Assembly (NCBI GenBank): GCA_004123355.1
Contig: SCHM01000004.1
Coordinates: 1,364,001 to 1,428,000 of the forward strand
DNA length: 64,000 nt
Origin: Amphirosellinia nigrospora
Lineage: Eukaryota > Ascomycota > Sordariomycetes > Xylariales > Xylariaceae
Reading direction: 5' to 3'
The position numbers were made by a program, and so were the translations under genes. Below are positions 35,721 through 48,815 of this stretch, piece by piece. Each line of letters starts with the position of its first letter. Within the stretch, counting starts at the first letter, position 1. The notes beneath the pieces are model-generated. The model had not been told where the DNA came from. It worked only from the letters and a program-made list of their open reading frames with translations, and ran no database searches.

Positions 35721-36561
35721 TATAGTAGAATGCGACCCGCATCAGTGGCGATTGTCCCGGTTTTAGTAACGCAGATTAGCTTTGGAATATGAGCACTACT
35801 AGATTTTATTGTCGCGATGCTTTAAGTCATGTGAAACATGGCGAATAGCATGTGGCGGATAATTCACATCAAGAAGGATGCCCCTCAAAACCCCAGCATC
35901 AACCAAACAGTCCTTATCCTTTCGTGACATGCCACGTTTATATAACCGCCATTTGAAACCCCTTCTAATTTAGGGGCGCAGTGTTACGGATGGTTAGGCA
36001 TACTACGAGCATTGTCGCGAGATAGGTCCACGAACATCCGAAGATATCTATCAAACAGATGGACTGCCGACTCATCTACATTGTATCTAACAATGCGAGC
36101 GGCATTAATCTCGGAGTATCGTTGGCTGATGAGACACCAGACTGACTTGCCACACACTTCTCTGCATCAGGCCTTCATGACGGCTTGCCGCCAGCGAGCC
36201 TCTCTAGAGATTGTCTGCTCGAGAACTAACGTATCACTACTCCGAATAACATTATAACCCAAGGTACTTAAGTAACTACTGAATTTTCAGATTTCATTTA
36301 GTTTAGCTTACTAGTCTTAAATTTATAGACAGTATATGATAGCTTGTCGAGATGGATAGATGCCCATAGAATACGATGTCGAGTATATCATAGCAAATTA
36401 GGTGAGTAGCATCATTTCCTCCAGCCTTGCCCGCCAATATATTTTGACCAGATTTGTGTTTACCCCCTTTCTCCCTAAGCAATGAGTGAGTTCCCCTTGT
36501 ACAACACCGTTTTGTACGGCTAGGGCTAGGCGAGTAAAAATATGAACACTATCGACGTAAG
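35721..36561. other. Intergenic, no gene recognised
   Basis: Sequence between the SDR remnant and the 3' end of the MutL gene. No supported coding region; one GGCTAGGGCTAGG unit near 36520. Confidence 0.45.
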
Positions 36562-39358
36562 TCACGTCACGGGCGCATCCAAGACGCTCTTGCCCTTCAA
36601 TGCAGCTTGTAGATCAATTATTACTGGGTCGTTTCCAGCACCTCCGTCAGCAATGTTTTCCTTCTGTTCAGCGAGCAGTTTCTGAAGTTGGGATTCGACT
36701 ACTTGCCCATCGGCTAGACCCATGTCAAGCCCATCGAAAAGGGCACCGTTGATGACGTACTCGTCATATTTCCTAACCCACTGTATCAATTCATTTAGAA
36801 ACGAACTATCAATACTCACGGTCCAGGAAAGACCATGAGTGTCATATTCAGGGAGGACATTCTCTAGTGGCATAAGAGAACTCTTCACACGCCTTAGCTT
36901 TCTCGGTTTCGCGCCGCTCTCCTCTGCGGCCATGGATTTCTGCCTGCGTAGAAGATAAGCTCGTGGGTCATCTATAGGCAAGGTCGTCTCAATGAGCTCT
37001 CGATCCGCTTCAGGCACCCCATTATTTCCGAACGAGTTGGCCTGCAATAGAGCGAAGGGCTGTCGTTGACGTAATGGTTGTTGTTGATGCCCTTGGGTTC
37101 ACGATTGTGGACTGCTTTCATTGATTGGCCGTCTTCCATTTGTGAAAGTTGATAGTGAAGGTTTTTCTTGGCTGTTGAAAATATGTCTTGAATCTCTAAT
37201 TGGTCGTCAGCATCTGGCTCATCGACTGGTATTGTAGATCGGAGTCGCGGCCGGGGAATGTCGCCCTGCATTGCACGTTGGCGCTTGCCTGCTTGAGTGC
37301 CCCCAAATGATATTTGCGTTTGTTTAAAACCGTCGGTGCGTTGCGGAAGGGTCGCATTGACATCCCATGCATTGCGATATCGGGGTTTTTCGAGAGATGA
37401 AGGTGGAGTCCAGGGGGGTTGTTCACGTCGACGATGGTGGTGACTGAGATTTATTGGAGGACGATTGGGGGGTATGACCGGGACTCCTTGTGATCTATTG
37501 CTTAAAGGACTTGACACTGGACTACGGTAAGGCCCCCCTGGGACTGCGATCTGCTGAGGATAAACAAGTCTTGCACGCCCTGCATCTTTGTGACTTCTAG
37601 GTACATCCAAGTCACCAGGTGGCGCCATAACATGACGGAGAATGGGAGGCTCTGACGTTAACGGAGAGATTGGGGAATATTGTATGGCCATATCCAAGTT
37701 CTGTGATGATGCTTGGTTTCGGCCACTTACTTTCGCTATTTCCCAAGGGTTATGGTGACCACCTGCACTGTTTCCTCTATTTTCCTTTCTTGTCGTCTTG
37801 TGGGAACTCTGGGGCACTGGCACTACTTGATGCGATTTCTGATGACTTCGTTTGGGTTGTCTAGAGAGATCGACCGACATGTCAACCTTCCATTGATTTG
37901 GTGTCAAGCGAGTTACATCCTTTTGGTTGCCAGAGCCTCCAGGTTGTGAATTGAGTGGAGAGTTCACGGCATTTATGGGCTGAAATGTGTTTGAAGGAGG
38001 AATCTCTCGTGATACTTGATCATCCACCAATGTCTCGGTAATGCATACTTGATCAACAGGTTGCTTAAGGTCATTGAGTGATACATCAGTATATGCTTTA
38101 GGGTTGCTCTGAGTCATTTTGAGGGAAGGATTTGGAACACTGGGCTGCGCCTGTGATTCGTGCAGACGATGAAGTTGACTTTGGCCCTGTGAACTCATTG
38201 GCAGTATGCCACTTGTTTGATTAATCGATGTACCCAATGTGCTTTGTTGATCCACTGCAATTTGTTTGTATGTGCTTTCGCACAGGTGTCTAAATGCTTC
38301 TAAAACAACCTGTTCATATGAGAACAGGACGTCGTCTTTTGATGGCTCTATGTTGACATCGTAGCTTCTGGGTGGACAGCTTATATTAAGGCTGATGAAA
38401 TAACCAACAATGTCGTTTACCAACGCAGAGGATTTTAGACAGTCTAGGTAAATTTTCAGTAGCCGCTTGGCTGTGCCTCGCCCAGCATTGATGGGACGGC
38501 CGTCGACGGAGAAGTAATGACGTTTTGGCATTCTTCGAAGGTCCACATTCGGATTGACGAGGAAGGCCTCAAAGGCAATATCATTATTTGCAGGTTTTGA
38601 GATCGTATGAGTTTTAGAGCTGTCGTCTGTATCTGAGTAGCAAGTCTGGAACGTTTTCAGGACGCAGCTGGACGCCACCTCAACCCCAAATAACTGCAAC
38701 GCTGCTTCACCTAGAGTCGCGCTGCGTTTCGGGGAATAAGACCATGCTTTGGTTGTGTGTAGAATTTTGAATAGTAGTTTAATCTGTGGTCGTGCCATGG
38801 CGTAAGATCTGAGGAGTTCTTGGATCTTCTCGAGAGTCTTCTTTGCCTCTTTGGTAGCCATTTGCCTGCGCACGGGATGATCGCCGAACAGTTTGGTTAC
38901 GCTTACAGTTGTTCCTGCTGGAGCAGAGATGGGCTTTTTTGGCGTCAGTATGCCGCCTTCATTAGGTTTCAATTGAAAGATTGCAGCAATAGGTTCAGAA
39001 GAGGTTTTAGTCGTGATTGTAACGTTGGCCATCGAGTTCACACTTGCAAGTGCTTCACCTCGAAAGCCGAGGGACTTCCCGACAAGACCTCCAAGCTCAT
39101 CAATGCTCCTGAGCTTACTGGTATGACTGCGTTTACCGAGCGAGTCATAGTCATTAGGATGAATACCAACGCCATCGTCCCGAACCTCGATCTTGGTGAT
39201 TGTGTCGGGGGAGATGAGTATTTCTACTGAAGTGGCTTTAGCATCAATTGCGTTGTCTAATAATTCTTTCACCAAAAGTACGGGTGTTACAACTACCACA
39301 TGGGAACTTATGAGTCGGTCGCAGAATCGGGCAGACAAGAAATAGAAGAAGAAGACAT
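36562..39358 (-). CDS. MLH2: MutL-family DNA mismatch repair protein, Mlh2/PMS1-like
   Basis: MutL homologues dimerise with Mlh1 and act after mismatch recognition; the Mlh2 type has an accessory role in repair and meiotic conversion-tract length in yeast. The start at 39358 (MSSSSISCLPDSAT) leads, after a one-base shift near 39315, into RLISSHVVVVTPVLLVKELLDNAIDA. GHKL ATPase motifs are intact: the Glu/Asn box ELLDNAIDA, DDGVGI, and GKSLGFRGEAL. The transducer domain has RHYFSVDGRPIN and SYDVNIEPSKDDVLF. A long, poorly conserved Ser/Pro/Gln-rich linker follows. A second shift near 37100 joins NREPKG to QQQPLRQRQPFALLQ and the last 160 residues. No endonuclease motif (DQHA-x2-E-x4-E) is seen, which supports Mlh2 over Pms1 or Mlh3. 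RIB4 is divergent, 674 bp away. Confidence 0.85.
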
Positions 39359-40032
39359 GGTCAAGGACAATACGACGAGCACACTTCACCATCGGGAAAG
39401 GAAATGAGGCAATGGTGTACTGTGTATTCCTGACTACTAAAATTCAAGTAGGGTAATTTCCCTCATGCTAGATTCAGATTCATCAGATGAAGTGACTTCT
39501 ACCAGGACAATATCCAGGCGGGCTAGAGTTGGCAACTACAGGCTGGAGCACAGGAGCCTGTGCAACGCACTTCAAGGTGTGTAATATCCACACCTTGGCT
39601 GCCGTTTCCATCTCAGCTTACACCTGTGGATCTGAGCCCTGCGCAAGTCGAATAGGGATGTGATTGGCCAGCAACTTGAGTAACAAGAACTGCTGACCCC
39701 TGTCTCCACTGCGTCATGCCCCGCCTTTTGTGTCTCATCAGCTCGCCCACCTCGGTGTAAAACTTGAAGAAGCTCATCTACGTCTATCGTCAAGATTATA
39801 CAACGTTTAGCTGGCTATTGCAACTTAGAAATTGGGTTCCAATTAACCAGCACCCTGCGTATCACCTCTCTTATCACCAACCAGCAATCTCTAGTAACAA
39901 ACAGCTTACCGTGTCCATCTTCCTTGGTTTATGACCCCGCCATCAATAGAGACCCCCTCCACAAACGCCGGAACGAGCACCGAAAACGAAAACTACTCCA
40001 AAGATACATAGACAAGAAGGGAAAACAGCACC
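39359..40032. promoter_or_regulatory. Divergent promoter region of MLH2 and RIB4
   Basis: This 674-bp non-coding interval separates two start codons on opposite strands. No distinctive motif was recognised by eye. Confidence 0.4.
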
Positions 40033-40758
40033 ATGGCTTCTACATCTCTCAAGGGCCCCAAACCGGAGGAGCATGACGGCAGCGCCCTGCGCATCGGCAT
40101 CGTGCACGCGCGCTGGAATGAGACCATCATCGCACCGTTGCTCGACGGCGCCAAGCGGCAACTGTCCAAGTGCGGTGTGAAGGACTCCAACATCGTCGTG
40201 CAGTCTGTCCCTGGATCCTGGGAGCTGCCTACTGCCGTTCAGCGGTAAGTCTCTTTTCGCACACCCGTCCCGCCATCCCGGCCTTTCGTTTCTCGCACTC
40301 GCACCCTCACCCTCCTCCTCCGTGAACTTGGGTGCCTGAAGCTCTGACTACTATCGCGCTCTAGCATGTACACGGCATCCCAGGTCCAGCAATCCTCCTC
40401 GGGCGGTGCGTCGACTGCCGGTGACCTCCTCGGCGCCTCGACGACGGACTTGACCTCGCTGGGAACCGACGCGTCGTCACGACCCTTTGATGCTATTATT
40501 GCTATTGGTGTTCTGATCAAGGGCGAGACCATGCATTTCGAATATATCTCAGACGCTGTCTCTCATGGCCTGATGCGCGTCGGCCTAGACCTAGGTGTGC
40601 CTGTCATCTTTGGGGTCTTAACCGTGCTCAATGACGACCAAGCTAAGGCACGCGCGGGCTTGACAAGTGGAAGCCATAACCATGGTGAGGATTGGGGTCT
40701 GGCTGCTGTCGAGCTGGGAGTCAAACGTGCGGCTTGGGCCCAAGGAAAGATGGACTGA
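40033..40758 (+). CDS. RIB4: 6,7-dimethyl-8-ribityllumazine synthase
   Basis: Condenses 5-amino-6-ribitylaminouracil with dihydroxybutanone phosphate, the penultimate step of riboflavin synthesis. Exon 1 (40033-40244) holds [20 protein letters not shown] and [13 protein letters not shown]. The intron at 40245-40364 splits the Arg codon. Exon 2 continues MYTASQVQQ, then a fungal-specific low-complexity insert, [44 protein letters not shown] and the C-terminal [15 protein letters not shown]. The substrate-binding Trp, Glu and His-containing blocks are present. This is the only multi-exon enzyme gene in the window without a frame break, so its product can be trusted as read. Confidence 0.95.
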
Positions 40759-41395
40759 GGGGGCGTAGTAGAGAGAGGTAGAGAGAAAGTAAGAACTATG
40801 GATAATAAATAGACGGCTGCTCGTTAGTATAGAAAAACTTTTAATATGCAACTGGACTAGGCATAGGTAAATCAACCGCATCCTGGGCTTGGCGAGTTCA
40901 ATGTAGGTGAGATGGGTTTTGATTACACCAAGTTGGAGATGCTTGTCCGCAACATCTTGCAACAGTATATTAGATTAAATGTAAAGGTATGTAGGCTAGT
41001 CTATCATGATTCGTCCGCCACGCTGGGCAGCTCGGCACTCCTGGTAATTGGTTCGAAATTATCCTTCTGACTCCCTGAAAGGCTCGGACGATCTAGCAAC
41101 TACCATTTCTTTCGCTCATACGCCAGATTCTGCCCATGTCTTTTATGCAAAAAACTCTTCGCCTCCCACGGAGGCGTAACACTACAAACCCGCAACATAT
41201 ACAAGAGCCCGCCAAGATCTCCCATACCCAAACTCTAGCGGCCAGAGTGGAAAATCAAGCAGGCTATCGCTACAAGGCGATGCCAACGCGACGCTTATGT
41301 AGCCAAGTAACGGCAAGATGTCCCATCTTTTTTCTAACCGGACAATGTCGTTGTTGTTGATGCATTGCAAAAAAAAAAAAGAAAATGCGTGTCAC
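40759..41395. other. Intergenic, convergent 3' ends
   Basis: Space between the ends of RIB4 (+) and the disordered-protein gene (-). A 12-base A run lies near 41369-41380. No gene seen. Confidence 0.5.
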
Positions 41396-44351
41396 TTAGT
41401 TAATAAAAGCTCCGATGTCTGAGCCGAAGCTCTTTTTCGAACGCCAGATACTTTTCTTCTGATCTCTCTTCGCCTTCATAGCCGCCCAGCCCTCATCGTC
41501 GTCGTCGTCGTCGTCATCCTTCATAATGGGGGCTGCCTTACTCTCGGCCTGAAGTTTTGAGTGAACAAGTGGATAGAAGCACCCATGGTGGATGTTCGGC
41601 CAGACTTATCAAAACCAATGCTGGAAACGGGTCGGTACCGGCCAGGCAACCCAACGTTGCTTCGCTCAGAGGGTGCGATAGAGGGAGCGTAGCCTCCACC
41701 TTGGATGTGTATCGACGGGACGTAGTTTGGCTGTGGAGCTTGTTGGATCCATGAAGCGGAGCTTGGCTGAACCATGCTCATTGTCCTGGTTTGAGACACT
41801 CCTTGCGGCACATCCAAGCTTAACCCAGATCCCATAGCACCACTCATGGACGCGCCAATAAACGAGGCACGTGGCATGTCTCCAGCTACCATCGAATTGC
41901 GCGTCATGTCTCCTCCCATGAACGAGTTGCGTGACATATCCCCAAGTTGCCCGACAGATTGCATTGGCATATGACCCATGGGGCGAGGAGGCGCCTGACT
42001 TTGGGTAGCATTCTGCGAAGCCATCATTTGCATGAACTGCATCTGCATTTGCATGAATTGGTGCATCTGTTGATTCATCTGAATCTGTGCTTGATCGCCT
42101 GGTGTAAGCATTGGCGCTTGCGCAGGCGGCATGTTCATGGGGGGATACATCATTTGAGGCGGAATTCCGTTGATAGGATCAAATGCAGGGTTCATTTGTA
42201 ACTGTGGTATACTGTTTCTGGCGTTATCGATGGCGGGACTACCCCGTCTTAGGGCCCTGGCTCGTTCTTCATTGGCAATGACACCAACTAGGCCGCCGGT
42301 TGGAAGCGGTCTTGTTTGAGCCGGCGCACCGCCTGCAAAAGCGATGGATTCTCGAGGAGGCTGGTTGATAAGTCCGGCGCCAAGATACGGATCCTGTGGC
42401 AATTTTCGGGCGAAAGGTGGAAGCCGACCGCCTGCTGCCGTGCCATCGCCAGAGGCAGTATTTGCGCCGCCGGCGGCTGGGGCTGCATCGAAGCTCTTAG
42501 ATTTGGCTGCGAACCCATGGTGCTGAGACGAGTTGGGGGGCGGTTCTTGTTAGGGAAACCATGTGCCGCGAGTATAGCAAGCGGTACCTCTTCATCTTCT
42601 TCAGAACCATCCGAAGGTGGCGTGGGTGTATTGCCATTATTCGCGCCAAGGCCCATCCCGAGGTTTGGAGTGCTTAAGGATGCAGACATGGCCGGCCTCG
42701 AAGTGGGATTCGAAGTTTCGCCCGTAACTTTCATCATTTGTTGTCTGTATACTGAAAGATGAGCCTCTTGCTTTCGTCGTTGCTTTTGAAGCTGCTTTGA
42801 CTTTTCAAGTTCGTCGTCTTCGTCGTCGTCATAGTTGATCTCTTCATCTTCTTTATCCGAATCACCGGCATCTACGTAACCAAGCTTTTCTTCCTTAGCC
42901 TTGTTCTGGCGATATTTCTCAAATTCGTCGGGAGTCATGACTTTATTGCTCTGATTCTGGGGCGAGGTGTTTGGGCGACCACCAATCCGTGGCGCAATCC
43001 GTGGAGGGCGACCGAACGTTTTGTCGAAAATGTTATCGTCAGTATTAACCTTGTCATATCGAGTCGTCTTCGAGTAAGACCCCGCCGACTGCCCACGGGA
43101 GTTGGACTGGTTGGCGGATGCACGATCGGCCGCATCGTTCGACAAAAATTTGGACGCCGCTGTTAAATCACGTAGCAAGATCGTATCCTCAGTATCCTCC
43201 TCTGATGCCCGGCGCTCGGGAGATCTATCTAACGATTTTGTAACAGCCGTGATGGGAGGCGGGGGTGGGAGTGCGCGCTCTCCAGCATTGATGGGAGAAG
43301 AATATATCCGCCCGGATTCAAGCAATCCATCATTTGACTTCTGACTGTTCCACGACTTAGGTGGAGGCTCTACCGGAGCAGAGTGGTCTAGATGGAGAGG
43401 TGATGGTTGGTTGGGCCTACTACCAGCCGTCTCGAGCTTCTTCACGGTGGCGACACTTGATCGTTTGTCAAATTTGGTTAGCATGCCGCTGCTCCATTCA
43501 CCGCCAAGATCCAGCTTAAAATCCGAGTCCTCGAGTTTTGGCGGCGTTGCACTCGTTACAGTCGAAGCTGTCGTAGCTCGAGGCCGCCCATTCGGTGTTT
43601 GTGGTGTCTTGTAATCGGGCATAGGAGGGACAGGCTCCTCTGAAGGAATCGGGGGTAGAGTATTTTTCTTGTTACCCCCGAACGAAAATGTCCGACCAGC
43701 TTGCTTCAGGAAGCCGGAGCTCTTGTGAACGGGAGGCACCGGGGGGATAGGAGAAGGGAAATCATCGGCCGCGGGTAACGGCTTTCTGCTGCTAGGGTTT
43801 CGCCATTCTTCCTGTGAAGGAATGTATTCAGTTGACGAGGGAGTCATCGATGCATTACTATGACGGGAAGAATTGTCGGACCCCGTCTTGGTAGTATTGG
43901 AACTGCCACTGCCACTGAGAAATGATCAGCAACATTACATAGCACTAAAACTACTGTACTAAAACATATTCAGGCACAATGAGAACCCTCTCGAATTGTA
44001 GGCTATCCCAGCGATGGCACGGGGATTCGGCCACGCTATCTCAAATGATGTGTATCGAAAGGTAGCCACCACTATATGGGATATGTGTGCTTTGAGATCG
44101 GGGCAGTAGGGATATGACACGTACCGACTGCTGTTCAAGCCAGCAAAAAGATTATCTTCCATAACGCTGTCGTGCATATTCGTTTTAGCAGCGCCACCAG
44201 CTGTCCTAGATAATCTCACACCACTGTCGAAGGTTTTAACATGGCCGCTATTGGGTCTTTCGAGTACCCGAAACGAGGGTTCGGCTACCGGCCCATTTTG
44301 ATCATCGGCTGCGGTCGATTTCCGCCGGAAGTTGACTGGAAATCTAGGCAT
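41396..44351 (-). CDS. Large intrinsically disordered fungal protein, function unknown
   Basis: Not assigned to a known function; it looks like a conserved filamentous-fungal protein with scattered conserved blocks. Exon 1 (44351-44125) is MPRFPVNFRRKSTA and SFRVLERP. A 210-bp intron (43915-44124) follows. Exon 2 continues GSGSSNTTKT, FLKQAGRTFSFGG, DNIFDKTFGRPPR, MTPDEFEKYRQNKAKEEKLG, an acidic patch, a charged likely coiled coil (KQLQKQRRKQEAHLSVYRQQMMKVTG) and EEVPLAILAAHGFPNKNRPPTRL. The C-terminal half is rich in Met, Gln and Pro, with spaced MSRNSF, MTRNSM and MPRASF units. It ends with an Asp run and EGWAAMKAKRDQKKSIWRSKKSFG. The frame breaks near 42410 and near 41553 (TQK/LQAE). Some blocks recall Caf120/Ccr4-Not-associated proteins, but no PH domain is visible. 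Confidence 0.75.
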
Positions 44352-46623
44352 ATAGAACAGCTCAACTCGAACTGATTAGGCTCACCACGAACCCATAAAT
44401 ACCCCTAAGGAGTCAGTGTGGGTGGCGATCGTCCAGGAGACTCGTTCGGGAGGACAGCCGTAGAGTATTGTAAATGTACAACAGTGAAAGAATACCGAAT
44501 GATTGTACCTCGCCGGGAAAACCTGGACTGAGGTGTCGTCTGAAAACGAGAACACTAAGTGGGAATCTGCATGATGAGGGGTTAGCCCGTGTTCCTCTCA
44601 TGTAAGCGCCCGCGGATGTGAAAGCTACGGTGAAATGTATAGTGACCTCTAGCCGAGTATTGTTAAACAGATGAGGTAACCATGGTACTGAAGAAGGGGA
44701 AATGATTCCCCCTACCCGGGTTCGGGCTATATGGGGTGGGACAAAGAACACTTCAAATGAACTACACCTTGTGTCTTGTTACGAAGTGAAACAACCCTCG
44801 AGGCTTGGTACTCAAGCTCTGTACCACCAAAATACCGATCGTTGACCAGGGGTTTAGGGAGAGAAAAGGTTCAAGGTTGATACGATAGCTTCCTACTTAC
44901 GTGCGCTTAAGGAGCCGGAAAGGGGGGTGGCAGCGGTTCGCTGTGTTCGATGTATATACGTGTAGACGAAAATGTTCTCAATGCTAAGCAACGACCGAAT
45001 AGGTATCCAATGCGAGGGACAAATGTAGACCGACTTAGTCGACTAAATAGAAACAGCTTGGCTAGCACGTTTGGCGCCCAGCTGTATGACGAGGACGATG
45101 ATATAAGAACAAACAAGATCGTTGTTCCGTGGTTGTATTAGACGAAGAGGCTCGAAGGTTTGGCCGGGTCGGCAAGACAACCAAAACAAAAGGGGGAGGC
45201 AGAATCGTCGCTTAATGCTGACTATATATTATAACAGAAATGAATAAATGTGATTATGTCCAGTATGCTGCAGAGCGAGGGAGAAGGTAGATTAGGCCGG
45301 GAGTACGGTAACTGAACTCGGAACGCTTGAGGCGGACTCAACAACGAGAGAATATGCGGTCGAGAGATGCTGAAAGGACAGGAGTTTGGGAATGAGAGGT
45401 GGAAGTTTTGGGGCGGGAATGGGCGTTGTTGCTAAGATCCATCGACTGACTTGAATGGCGGCTAGGCGAGGTACAGCAGTACTTGGAATGCAATACGAAA
45501 TATATAGCGGAGGCAAGTACACTGCTAGCGGGCACCGTAGCGCCATGGTGGTTCCTAGAGCATCAGGGCTGCAGCGCGCTCTGTGGAGTACCTATTGCGC
45601 ATTGTGCCAGAAAGCCCGGAGCACTGTACTTCTATATACGGGATCCGGATTTTAGCACTAGTAGCGTGAGGTACCATGCATCATGTGCTGCCCACTGCTA
45701 TGTACAATATCGACTTGCGATGAGGCCTTAGAACTAGTATTACCACCTGGATCTCCTCCTAATTGATGAGACATCCCGTTGTCGTCTGGTTTAAGTTGGA
45801 TTTATTTAGGCGTTCCTTATTTGTAGGTACACTACCTCCGCTTTCTTCGCTCTCCCTTCTACGTATAGCTCCAGTTCTGTTTCTTCACAAATCAAAGTAG
45901 AGCATGCCAACACGCGCATTCTCAACCAATAATAGCAAGTATCGCGCTAGGTGCCCACATGGTCTTCGTTTTGGCCTCCTCTAAGAGGCTCTGTTGTTTA
46001 CTGCTTAGGTAGGTAGGTGCCAGGGTGTTGGGGCGCAGTATACGCACCTTATGTCCGACAGGATTGTGAATAATACAGCACGTACGGAGTACCTAAGTAG
46101 ATAAATAGTGAACCTGATAATTACCGTATGGTCTAAGGAATCGAGCACTTCCTCCTTGTTGGAGTCCTGCCTTCGGTGTCGCACATTGCCAACTATTGTG
46201 CCTCTTGACAATATCTTTCTCCACGCTTCTCTTTCCTACTTGTACACACAAAGCAGGTGGGATGGATTTGCTCATGGTTCAACGTGTCCCGTACTGTGTG
46301 TCTGCTCCTTTGCTGATTATGACACCATTTGCCCTGCGATTCATGGGTACAGTTGTTCGTTGCTAGGACATGGGGATTCAAGCCACCATGCTAGAATCGG
46401 CGAAGCATTGCCCAGATGCTAGGGTTCTCGGGGATACTAAGCAGTTTTGAGCTAAAGCTTGATCGGCGGCGCGCCCACATATGGCGCTTCGACTGTCTCA
46501 ACCGGACATCGGTACCATAATAGTATACGATACTTCTTGGCTGGTGATTTGGCCCTCACGCCTTCTGTACCAAGTTCTGGCGTCGAGACTTATTAGATTC
46601 TCCTATAATCGATTTAGTGTACC

Positions 46624-46633
46624 TACCTAGGTA
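46624..46633. repeat. Intergenic palindrome TACCTAGGTA (copy 5 of 5)
   Basis: A perfect copy preceded by an extra ACC half unit, the same arrangement as copy 1. Confidence 0.75.
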
Positions 46634-48771
46634 GACTTTCGTCGCCGAGATTTTATGCCTTAACAGGCGACGCCCTAGCTACTGACTGTAGTGGCGTTTG
46701 TTAGGCTTGTTACTGACGCGTTGAGGTATGCGCGCCAAATTTTTTTAATAGACGGTTCGCTAGATAAACCATCAGACTATCATCATAATCAGTAATGGTC
46801 TGTGCAATGAAGATCTACGCGTACAAGATACAATTTTTGAATCACTTTCACCAGCGAGTGTTCTTGCTAATTCAGCATGTATTTTTACTTTGCCATGTTC
46901 TGGGAATTCGTCGGCGGGGCAAGATTAACTTATTAGACTGTCAGTCGGCATGACATCTGTTGGATTACGCACCAACTGGTGATCTACCTATACATCACTA
47001 GATAGATCACCCGGTTGCTTACTTAATATATGTGGCAGTGCGCCGGGCTTAACTAGTGGCTAGTGCTCCCGTTAGGTACCTTGTACTAGAAATGCCTCAA
47101 TTGAGCTTGGCAGCAATACACAGATAGATCAATACACACACATCACTGAATCTGACAACATCAACCAGACCACGGGAATGAGGTGTCATGTACACGCACG
47201 GATGACAATACCTACTTAATGATCAAAAGGGAATCTTCCGAGAATCGCGGGTGGGCCCCGATAGGTACTTTTGCCGAATAACGGGTAGTTGAGCTGTAGC
47301 TTACCTAGACATGCTGTATATGTACTACCAGGGAGTAGGCATGGCATACGTACGCTGCTGGGTATTCCATGTGATACACACGAAGCAGCTCGACTCCCAA
47401 GCATGCGGCAGGTGTTTCTGTATGATGGATTTCAGACAACACTGGTAGTAAGTTCAACGTTACATACCTTAGACTAGGTACGTACCTGTAGGTGGTAATG
47501 CTCTAGAACATGCCTATAGCCTATGACCCTGGCCTGGAAAGACAAAGATAGAACCCAACCAAATGGCTGCAGAGATGACTGCTGCCATTGCCTACTTAAG
47601 GTTGTGAATTTTTGCCAGACGTAAAAGTCAAACATACACGTAAGCGTGTTCTTTATTATCGCTCACCCCTTTGATAATTGATCACTTGAAAAGGCCTCGA
47701 GGCCGTAGAACCATTTCTCAGTACACTAGTATGCAGTAATGCACGAAAACTTGATGAGGTAGCCACCCATGGCTTTGTAGGTCGGTAGGTTGGTTGATCT
47801 GTAGCTCTCGTATTCAAAATCCTTGGCAGCTGAAAGAGGTCTATTTTTCTTTTTCAACGCCAGGCACGGACGGACCAATTCTGTGGGTCGGATTAGACAT
47901 AGTATACTTACTTGCATGTCCTACACACGGCCCAGCCACGCGTAAGTACAGTTCAACCTTCCTTTTGTTTTACTTCTCTAGAAGTATCGAGCGTACTTAG
48001 CCTAACAAATTGCCAATGAGATGAGATAGTGCCACTTGCCAAAATATATTTGCAGTTCCTTTTATCTTAACTGGTGAGGTCCTAGTGCAATAGCAATGAA
48101 TGGACATAGACAATAAATTATGTGGTATTTAATCGCTTACAATACAACTTTGGTCTTTAGTCAAGCCCTGTTCAGGGGCTCCGTGTGATCCGGGCTCTCC
48201 GGGTTTCTCAAGTACGTAGTAGTACCTAGGAACACACGTGTAGCGTAGCGTAAGTGTGCGCGACAAATCTCTCTAGCGTGCTGGTATAGGTATAATTCTC
48301 CGAGATCGACAGCCGAGGGCTTGCTTCTTCCCGCGGCAGACAGCGCAGTATCCAGGGCCGGGGCCGCTCGCCCATTTTACTAAAAAATCACATGCAGCAC
48401 CACGCAACACAAGGTATTGTGATGACCCGTGACGTAGGCACTACCAAGAAGAAACCCAGGTCTTCTGCATGCATTCCATCTATTCATAACAAACACCCCT
48501 CCAATCTAATTGGTGTTGTTGCGTTTTTGTTCCCTTGGCTCCAATGGTATTAGGTTGAATGTGCCTCCGATTACTAGAATGGTCATTGGACGGCAGCACT
48601 TCACCACATGGACATTGCACTGCGTGCTGCGATTTCCATCTCCTACCCGGAAGGTATATATATTCTTGCCGCATCACCAGCTATATTTGACTTTGTATTC
48701 AGGTACTACGCAGTACAGTGGAGGTAGTAGACTTAGACAAGTGCTCGACTGCGAGCTAGATGCCTACCTAT

Positions 48772-48815
48772 AAATATAGATATAAATAGAAATAGAAATC
48801 TCTATATCTATATTT
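48772..48815. repeat. Perfect 13-bp inverted repeat (hairpin), A/T-rich
   Basis: AAATATAGATATA at 48772-48784 is exactly complementary to TATATCTATATTT at 48803-48815, with an 18-base spacer. It is in the gene-free gap. All A/T except one G/C pair, so it could arise from simple-sequence drift. Confidence 0.8.
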
